From NCBI GenBank assembly GCA_946537565.1, contig CAMNFW010000026.1:1-14794 (forward strand): 14,794 bases of DNA, read 5' to 3'. The translations under genes and the position numbers were made by a program. The notes beneath the pieces were generated by a model. The model was not told the origin of the DNA, did not search any database, and saw only the letters and a list, made by a program, of their open reading frames with translations. Shown piece by piece: positions 7,377 to 12,373 of this stretch (the first letter of the stretch is position 1; the number at the start of each line of letters is the position of its first letter). The DNA comes from an uncultured Ruminococcus sp. (GTDB lineage: Bacteria; Bacillota; Clostridia; Oscillospirales; Ruminococcaceae).

Positions 7377-8954
7377 TTATTTTGCGTAATCAGTTACTCT
7401 GCTTTCACGAATGATATTAACTTTGATCTGACCTGGATAATCCATTTCTGACTCGATCTGCTGAGCGATCTGTCTTGCAACGATGACCATTTTCTCATCA
7501 TTGACGATCTCAGGCATAACCATTATGCGAACCTCACGTCCAGCCTGAACAGCGTAACATTTTTCGACACCGTCATAGGAAGTGCAGATCTCTTCCAGTT
7601 TCTGGAGACGTTTGATATAGCTTTCGTAGTTTTCACTTCTTGCGCCGGGTCTTGCAGCGGAAATAGCATCAGCAGCCTGAACGATGCAGGCGATGACAGT
7701 TTTAGGCTCAACGTCATTATGATGAGCTTCAACAGCATGAATGATGACTGGATTTTCGTTATATTTTTTACAAACATCGACACCTATCTGAACGTGTGAG
7801 CCTTCGATCTCGGAAGTAAGAGCTTTTCCGATATCATGGAGCAGACCGGCACGTCTTGCCAGGTTAGCGTCAACACCGAGTTCCGAAGCCATAACACCGC
7901 AGAGCTTTGCCACTTCAATGGAGTGATCAAGAACATTCTGACGGTAGCTGGTACGGAAGCGGAGACGACCCAGGAGCTTGATAAGTTCATGATTGATACC
8001 GTGAACGTTGGTCTCGATGACAGCACGTTCACCTTCCTGTTTGATCCTGTATTCGACTTCACGGCGGGCTTTGTCCACCATTTCCTCGATTCTTGCGGGA
8101 TGGATACGGCCGTCAGCGATAAGCTTTTCGAGGGCGATCCTTGCGACCTCACGTCTGATCTGGTCGAAGCAGGAGAGAGTGATAGCTTCAGGGGTATCGT
8201 CGATAATGAGATCGACACCGGTGAGGGTTTCGAGGGCGCGGATATTTCTGCCCTCACGGCCGATGATCCTGCCCTTCATTTCGTCATTGGGGAGAGGAAC
8301 AACGGATACAGCGGCTTCAGATACCTGATCTGCTGCCACCTTAGCGATAGCGAGAGAAATAAGGCTTCTTGCCTTTTCGTTGCATTCATCTTTGAGCTGC
8401 TGTTCATAAGCAGCGATCTTGACGGATTTTTCATGAACGAGATCATCTTCAAGCTTAGAGATGATATACTCCTTAGCCTGTTCCTTAGTGAATTCAGAAA
8501 TTCGCTCAAGGATATCGAGCTGTGATTTCTTGATAGACTCAGCCTCCTTGAGTTTTTCGTCAGCGGCTTTCAGCTTCTGGCTGAGAGTCTCCTCTTTCTT
8601 TTCAAGGTTATCAGTTTTCTTATCAAGATTTTCTTCCTTTTGCTGAATACGTCTTTCCTGACGAGACAGCTCTGCTCTGCGATCCTTGATTTCCTTTTCA
8701 GCTTCCGAGCGAAGCTTATGTATTTCGTCCTTAGCTTCGATCAAAGCGCTTTTCTTTTTATTCTCAGCGTCTTTTTCGGCATCTTCGAGTATTCTTGCAG
8801 CCTGCTGTTCAGCAGAGCCGAGCATACCCTCAGCATCTTTTTTACGCTGTTCTACACCGGCTTCGACACCCTTTTTATAGAACATGGAATAACCGATAAA
8901 AACGCCGACAGCAAGAGCTGCGATGATCAGAACGATAGCTGCGATCAAGTTCAT
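7377..8954 (-). CDS. rny: Ribonuclease Y
   Basis: The membrane-anchored endoribonuclease starts bulk mRNA decay in Firmicutes. I prefer ATG 8954 (525 residues; B. subtilis RNase Y is 520) over the upstream in-frame ATG at 9029, because AAGGAGG lies 11 bases before it and the protein then opens directly with its membrane anchor. In this numbering: transmembrane helix 2-22; long charged coiled coil about 30-200; KH domain with [11 protein letters not shown] (228-238) supplying the GxxG RNA-binding loop; HD domain (about 342-440) with H344 and the HD pair H373-D374 (LLHDIGKA) as metal ligands; and a conserved C-terminal domain ending in [19 protein letters not shown]. All parts appear intact. 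It is monocistronic, between a leader with a near-perfect promoter and a strong terminator. Confidence 0.96.
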   Translation of the reverse strand: MNLIAAIVLIIAALAVGVFIGYSMFYKKGVEAGVEQRKKDAEGMLGSAEQQAARILEDAEKDAENKKKSALIEAKDEIHKLRSEAEKEIKDRRAELSRQERRIQQKEENLDKKTDNLEKKEETLSQKLKAADEKLKEAESIKKSQLDILERISEFTKEQAKEYIISKLEDDLVHEKSVKIAAYEQQLKDECNEKARSLISLAIAKVAADQVSEAAVSVVPLPNDEMKGRIIGREGRNIRALETLTGVDLIIDDTPEAITLSCFDQIRREVARIALEKLIADGRIHPARIEEMVDKARREVEYRIKQEGERAVIETNVHGINHELIKLLGRLRFRTSYRQNVLDHSIEVAKLCGVMASELGVDANLARRAGLLHDIGKALTSEIEGSHVQIGVDVCKKYNENPVIIHAVEAHHNDVEPKTVIACIVQAADAISAARPGARSENYESYIKRLQKLEEICTSYDGVEKCYAVQAGREVRIMVMPEIVNDEKMVIVARQIAQQIESEMDYPGQIKVNIIRESRVTDYAK

Positions 8955-9264
8955 ACAGTGCACTACCTCCTTTTCGTAAATTTTTGAAACGCAGATCAGA
9001 CAGACAAACAAGAGCTGACAGCGCTTCATTAAGTTTGTATCATAAAACTATATACTACTTAAAGGCGGTGAGTGCCGCAATATTTTATTCATTTGTAAAT
9101 ATATCAGGATTCCCTGAATATTGGGAAAAAGACCGGAAATATTTCACCGGGAGTTTGGTAATATATCAGCATTCCGCCGAGGGATTTATATATATCCTGC
9201 GGAAAATGATTTAAAACAAAGCTGCACTACTGCCCATAGTAATACTTTCGCAAATAAATACAAC
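8955..9264 (-). promoter_or_regulatory. Long structured 5' leader of rny
   Basis: About 310 nt separate the predicted transcription start (near 9264) from the rny ATG, with no supported gene. Several hairpins can be drawn. TTCCGC (9172-9177) pairs with GCGGAA (9199-9204), with an inner GGAT/ATCC. CCGG (9133-9136) pairs with CCGG (9147-9150) and is followed on the - strand by a U-run (9130-9126), like a weak attenuator. AATAT-TCAGG (9098-9108, one bulge) pairs with CCTGA-ATATT (9113-9122). GCGG (9065-9068) pairs with CCGC (9075-9078). I do not recognise a known riboswitch. Autoregulation by RNase Y is a guess by analogy with the E. coli rne leader. Confidence 0.5.
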
Positions 9265-9270
9265 ATATAT

Positions 9271-9299
9271 ATTATACACTTTTTATTAGCTTCTGTCAA
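9271..9299 (-). promoter_or_regulatory. Consensus sigma-A promoter of rny
   Basis: On the - strand, TTGACA (9299-9294), a 17-base spacer and TATAAT (9276-9271): a perfect match to both hexamers at optimal spacing, in an AT-rich context. The predicted start is near 9264. Confidence 0.92.
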
Positions 9300-9350
9300 T
9301 AGATTTCCCGTAATTTATTACAAAATGATGAAAATAATCTTGCGAAGGAT

Positions 9351-9384
9351 AAAAAAATACCCGCAGACGGTTGTCCACGGGTAT
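9351..9384 (-). terminator. Intrinsic terminator of rplJ-rplL
   Basis: ATACCCG (9357-9363) pairs with CGGGTAT (9378-9384); inner bases 9364-9368 and 9373-9377 extend the stem to 12 bp with two wobbles around a 4-base loop. A seven-base U-tract follows on the - strand (A-run 9351-9357). It separates rplL from rny. Confidence 0.92.
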
Positions 9385-9406
9385 TATAAAAGCTGTTTAA
9401 GTTAAA

Positions 9407-9778
9407 TTACTTAAGCTCAACTGTAGCGCCAGCAGCCTCAAGCTTCTCCTTAAGCTCGTTAGCCTCTGACTCAGAAACGCCTTCCTTAAGAGCCTTAGGA
9501 GCAGACTCAACAACTTCCTTAGCTTCCTTAAGTCCGAGACCGAGAGCTTCCTTAACAGCCTTGATAACAGCCATCTTAGCGTCACCGAAGGAAGTAAGAA
9601 CTACGTCGAACTCAGTCTTTGCAGCCTCAGCAGCACCAGCGCCGCCAGCAGCAGGAGCAGCAGCGATAGCAGCTGTTACACCGAATTCCTCCTGGATAGC
9701 GTCTACGAGCTCTGAAAGCTCAAGAACAGAAAGGGTCTTGATATCTTCAACAAATTTTGTGATCTTCTCTGAAGCCAT
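9407..9778 (-). CDS. rplL: 50S ribosomal protein L7/L12
   Basis: The ribosomal stalk protein recruits and stimulates translational GTPases (EF-Tu, EF-G, IF2). The 123 residues show the standard layout: an N-terminal helical dimerisation domain that binds L10 (1-33); an Ala/Gly hinge (about 36-53, [18 protein letters not shown]); and the globular C-terminal domain (55-123) with [36 protein letters not shown], the helix pair that contacts the factors. ATG 9778 is preceded by AAAGGAG. It lies 73 bases after rplJ with no terminator between, and both are governed by the L10 leader. A strong terminator follows, so rpoB is not co-transcribed from here. Confidence 0.98.
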   Translation of the reverse strand: MASEKITKFVEDIKTLSVLELSELVDAIQEEFGVTAAIAAAPAAGGAGAAEAAKTEFDVVLTSFGDAKMAVIKAVKEALGLGLKEAKEVVESAPKALKEGVSESEANELKEKLEAAGATVELK

Positions 9779-9851
9779 GATAATAATCTCCTTTAAAAAT
9801 ATTTGCCTTAGGCATAGAATTTAAGCTGCGAAAATGAACGAACCTGGGAAA

Positions 9852-10364
9852 TCAGGCAGCTTCTTCTGATTTCTTGTCTGCGACTGCCTGGAGTGTAGCT
9901 GCAAGCTTCTGGAGAGGACCCTGGAGAGAGCCGACCAGCTGAGCAAGAAGTACATCCTTTGAAGGGATCTTTGAAAGAGCGATAACGCCTGCCTGATCAT
10001 AGATCTCGCCCTCGATGTAGCCAGCCTTAAGGTTGAACTTATCGTCTCCAGCCTTCTCAGCAAATTTACCGAGGATTCTTGCGGGAGCAGTCTGGTCGTC
10101 GTTAGAAAGAGCGATAGCAGTAGTTCCATTGAGAGCTTCTTCAAAGCCTTCGATACCTACAGCCTTAAAAGCACGGAGCAGAAGAGTGTTCTTCTCTACG
10201 AAGTAGTTAACACCAGCCTCACGGAGTTCTTTTCTGAGCTTAGTATCCTCCTCAACGGTGATACCCTTGTAATCAACGAGAACGCCGGAAACAGAATTCT
10301 TAATGAGTTCTGTAAGCTGATCTACCTTAGCCTTCTTAGCTTCGAGTACAGAATTACTTGGCAT
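9852..10364 (-). CDS. rplJ: 50S ribosomal protein L10
   Basis: The base of the ribosomal stalk: it binds 23S rRNA and carries L7/L12 dimers. The 170-residue length is normal. Recognisable stretches are the N-terminal helix SVLEAKKAKVDQLTELIKNS (5-24), the YKGITVEEDTKLRKELREAGV region, NTLLLRAFKAVG, and a C-terminal Ala-rich helix (about 140-168) that docks L12 dimers. ATG 10364 has a GGAGGTG ribosome-binding site. Expression should be controlled by the attenuator in the leader just upstream: in B. subtilis the L10(L12)4 complex binds this leader and promotes termination. The gene upstream is a PHP phosphatase rather than rplA. Confidence 0.97.
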   Translation of the reverse strand: MPSNSVLEAKKAKVDQLTELIKNSVSGVLVDYKGITVEEDTKLRKELREAGVNYFVEKNTLLLRAFKAVGIEGFEEALNGTTAIALSNDDQTAPARILGKFAEKAGDDKFNLKAGYIEGEIYDQAGVIALSKIPSKDVLLAQLVGSLQGPLQKLAATLQAVADKKSEEAA

Positions 10365-10540
10365 TGTGTATTCACCTCCGAATAAATTCTATCGTATCCG
10401 AAGAGCAAAAAAGTCCTTTTCCGACAGCACGGGAAAGGACAATGATAACATAGTTATATCAATTGCTATTCCTCGGCGGGACTTACGGTCAAAGACCAGC
10501 CAGCTGTCTTTAGAATACGATATTCACTGTATTAAACAGC
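10365..10540 (-). promoter_or_regulatory. L10 (rplJ) leader, autoregulatory attenuator RNA
   Basis: The leader of about 176 nt resembles the Firmicutes L10 leader: the - strand holds AAAGACAGCTGG (complement of 10499-10510), then GTAAG and CCGCCGAGGAATAG (complement of 10466-10479), followed by a terminator hairpin. The known mechanism is that L10(L12)4 binds the leader kink-turn region and favours termination when in excess. A 10-bp long-range helix is also possible between bases 10513-10522 and 10390-10399, before and after the attenuator. Confidence 0.82.
10406..10440 (-). terminator. Attenuator terminator in the rplJ leader
   Basis: GTCCTTTTCC (10413-10422) pairs with GGGAAAGGAC (10431-10440), 10 bp with one wobble and an 8-base loop, followed on the - strand by a six-base U-tract (A-run 10407-10412). 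It sits 42 bases upstream of the rplJ ATG, so it acts within the leader, not at a gene end. Confidence 0.9.
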
Positions 10541-10546
10541 TTTATT

Positions 10547-10575
10547 ATTATACATCATAAAAAGGTATTTGTCAA
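10547..10575 (-). promoter_or_regulatory. Consensus promoter of rplJ-rplL
   Basis: On the - strand, TTGACA (10575-10570), a 17-base spacer and TATAAT (10552-10547); both hexamers are perfect. It gives rplJL its own promoter, downstream of the PHP gene's stop at 10601. Confidence 0.92.
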
Positions 10576-10600
10576 GCAGATTGCGATATATTATATATAT

Positions 10601-11374
10601 TTAACTTTTAGGTTCCAGCCCTGGCAGATAATCAACAAGTTCAAGCTCATATTTTTCTGCAAGACTTATACATCTTTCCATTTGAACGGGGTCTGAGAGG
10701 ACTTCCGGGAAGTGGGCATCGCAGCCGATTATAGCTGTGTTTCCAATGGACTGTGCGATTCTGAGAAATTTGTCTGATGGATAGTGCCTGCCTTCACGGA
10801 CACCAAGAAGGTTTATTTCTACAGGCACATTTTTACTTTTAAGATATTTGCATAACCTTGTAAAATGTTTTGTGTAAATTTCATCGCTGCCAGTATAATT
10901 CAAAAGGTCAGGGTGGGCGGTGTATATGTATTTACCGGTATCCATGCCTTCGATGATCAGGTCAACATATTTTTTCAGGTCTTCCTCGTTATCAGTGGGA
11001 AAGCCGGTGTATGGAGAATCAGGCTCTTTTTCATTGAAGTGCTGACCGAGTATCATATAGTCCACAGGGTAGCAGCTTAGCAGTTTGTTCTGGTCTTCCA
11101 TAAGCTCCGGGATATACTCAGCTTCAAAGCCAATGTATATGGTTATATCTTTTTCATATTCTTTTTTCAAGGACAGGAGCGAACTGAAATAATCGTCAAG
11201 TTCGTCTGGCCTCATGCGTGTTCCGGAAATGTAGCCGTCGGGGAATATCCAGGGGCAGTGATCGGAAAAACCAAGCACTTTCATGCCGTGAGATATAGCG
11301 TGTTCTACATATTCTCTGTCTTCACCGCTTGCATGGTTACAGCGTTTGGTATGGGTGTGATAATTTGCGAGCAT
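10601..11374 (-). CDS. PHP-family phosphatase, histidinol-phosphatase (HisK)-like
   Basis: The 257-residue protein is a PHP-domain metallo-hydrolase. Putative metal ligands are all present: H6 and H8 (YHTHT), H14, D38-H39 (FSDHCPW), E84 (GFEAEY), H112 (LGQHF), H154 (TAHPD), E187 and D219-H221 (GCDAHFP). Length and order agree with the histidinol-phosphatase HisK/HisJ family, which removes phosphate from L-histidinol phosphate in histidine synthesis. No other his gene is adjacent, and PHP enzymes act on other phosphate esters too, so the substrate is only likely. ATG 11374 follows a GAGGAA site. It is bounded upstream by the terminator of the ECF-S gene and downstream by the rplJ promoter; no separate terminator was seen at its 3' end before that promoter. 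Confidence 0.82.
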   Translation of the reverse strand: MLANYHTHTKRCNHASGEDREYVEHAISHGMKVLGFSDHCPWIFPDGYISGTRMRPDELDDYFSSLLSLKKEYEKDITIYIGFEAEYIPELMEDQNKLLSCYPVDYMILGQHFNEKEPDSPYTGFPTDNEEDLKKYVDLIIEGMDTGKYIYTAHPDLLNYTGSDEIYTKHFTRLCKYLKSKNVPVEINLLGVREGRHYPSDKFLRIAQSIGNTAIIGCDAHFPEVLSDPVQMERCISLAEKYELELVDYLPGLEPKS

Positions 11375-11438
11375 ATTTATTCCTCGTTTCTGTTGTTAAT
11401 TTGGAATTACGCATTCCGCATTAAATTGATTGTGAGTC

Positions 11439-11474
11439 AAAAAAGCGGCTTATCCTTTAACAGAAAAGCCGCTT
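11439..11474 (-). terminator. Intrinsic terminator of the ECF-S gene
   Basis: AAGCGGCTT (11443-11451) pairs perfectly with AAGCCGCTT (11466-11474), with a 14-base loop, followed on the - strand by a U-tract (A-run 11439-11444). Confidence 0.87.
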
Positions 11475-11514
11475 GTTGTATCGTAATAATATTTATTTAT
11501 TATGCCTTCTGGTC

Positions 11515-12192
11515 TCAGCCTTTATTAAGATCAACCTTTGGCTCATTGGTGATATTTTTGTTTTCTGCAGGTTTTTTGCTGCTGTCAGGATCCTTTATCA
11601 TTCCGGCAGCTTTAAGTCCTGCGCCTACAGCACCTGTAACAATTGTGCAGATGACCATTTCCAGCAGTGCATTGATTCCGACAAAAGTAACTATCCAGAT
11701 CAGTACATTCTTTCCGTCCATAAGACCCTGAACGTAATCGGTGTTACCGAAGAGGAGTACAAGTGCGGACATGAACAGCAATGTGTTCAGAAATGCAGTG
11801 CAGAAGCCAGTAACGAGACTTGCAGTCTGGACATTGGTTTTTCTTGACACAAAATTGTAGATAAGTCCTACCAGGAAGCCGTCAAGGGCACGGGGAACAA
11901 ACCTCTGGATAAACGCAAGAACCGGGTTGATGTCAACGAGTACAGCACCCATTCCGCTGAGAACTCCTATACCGAAGCACTGGAGAAAGCTGAATATACC
12001 GAATACAGATCCCATGATGAGTCCACCTATAGGTCCGAGGGCAACAGCAGCGATCGCAATCGGGATAACATTCAGCGTTATTACCAGCGGTCCGATAGGG
12101 ATTGAACCGATAGTTGTGAACGAGAACACCATGACGATAGCAGTCAGCAGTCCGAGCAGTACGAGCTGTTTTGTGTTGAACTTCGTTTTCAT
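11515..12192 (-). CDS. ECF transporter S component (substrate-binding membrane subunit)
   Basis: The 225-residue membrane protein has about six hydrophobic segments across residues 9-195. The pattern resembles vitamin-binding S components of energy-coupling factor transporters: a start in TKQLVLLGLLTAIVMV, then IPIGPLVITLNVIPIAIAAVALGPIGGLIMGSVFGIFSFLQCFG (31-74), INP (88-90) and a PRALDGFLVG element (100-109). These subunits bind a vitamin or precursor and dock onto a shared EcfA-EcfA'-EcfT module encoded elsewhere. The GPLVITLNVIPI motif recalls pantothenate-type (PanT-like) members, but the substrate is a guess. A hydrophilic Lys/Asn-rich tail (198-225) is probably cytosolic. ATG 12192 follows AAGGAGG. 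The short leader (about 50 nt) has no riboswitch that I can see. Confidence 0.8.
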   Translation of the reverse strand: MKTKFNTKQLVLLGLLTAIVMVFSFTTIGSIPIGPLVITLNVIPIAIAAVALGPIGGLIMGSVFGIFSFLQCFGIGVLSGMGAVLVDINPVLAFIQRFVPRALDGFLVGLIYNFVSRKTNVQTASLVTGFCTAFLNTLLFMSALVLLFGNTDYVQGLMDGKNVLIWIVTFVGINALLEMVICTIVTGAVGAGLKAAGMIKDPDSSKKPAENKNITNEPKVDLNKG

Positions 12193-12248
12193 ATTAAATT
12201 TTCCTCCTTGTTATTATTCCTTTAAAAAGGATACAATACAACGTAATT

Positions 12249-12277
12249 ATAGTATCACACTTTCCTGGAAATGTCAA
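12249..12277 (-). promoter_or_regulatory. Promoter of the ECF-S gene
   Basis: On the - strand, TTGACA (12277-12272) lies 17 bases from TACTAT (12254-12249); a perfect TATAAT (12251-12246) overlaps it but would need a 20-base spacer. Either gives a short leader of about 50 nt. Confidence 0.6.
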
Positions 12278-12373
12278 GTATTTCGCTGAAAATGTAATCA
12301 CTTTGAAATAATCTCAGTTAACATCGAAGGCGTTGGTTTATAGTTAGCTGTTTTAATTATCAGTACCTGATCA

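Noticed and set aside
7836..8525. 229-codon + strand open frame antisense to rny
   Set aside because: It is a mirror of the rny reading frame with no ribosome-binding site and no recognisable motifs.
8955..9029. Upstream in-frame extension of rny (ATG 9029)
   Set aside because: It would run through the ribosome-binding site and place 25 odd residues before the membrane anchor; start 8954 gives the family length.
9061..9264. tRNA, SRP RNA or a known riboswitch in the rny leader
   Set aside because: No cloverleaf, no SRP Alu/GNAR-type domain and no riboswitch core that I recognise; kept only as an uncharacterised leader.
11403..11440. Promoter for the PHP gene (TTGACT at 11440-11435)
   Set aside because: No acceptable -10 element lies 16-19 bases downstream, and the hexamer is part of the terminator's U-tract; the GGAAT/ATTCC repeat nearby is too short to interpret.
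12298..12373. Terminator after the BIG2 gene (ATCAG/CTGAT hairpin near 12359-12371)
   Set aside because: The stem is only 5 bp with a 3-base loop and there is no U-tract on the - strand.
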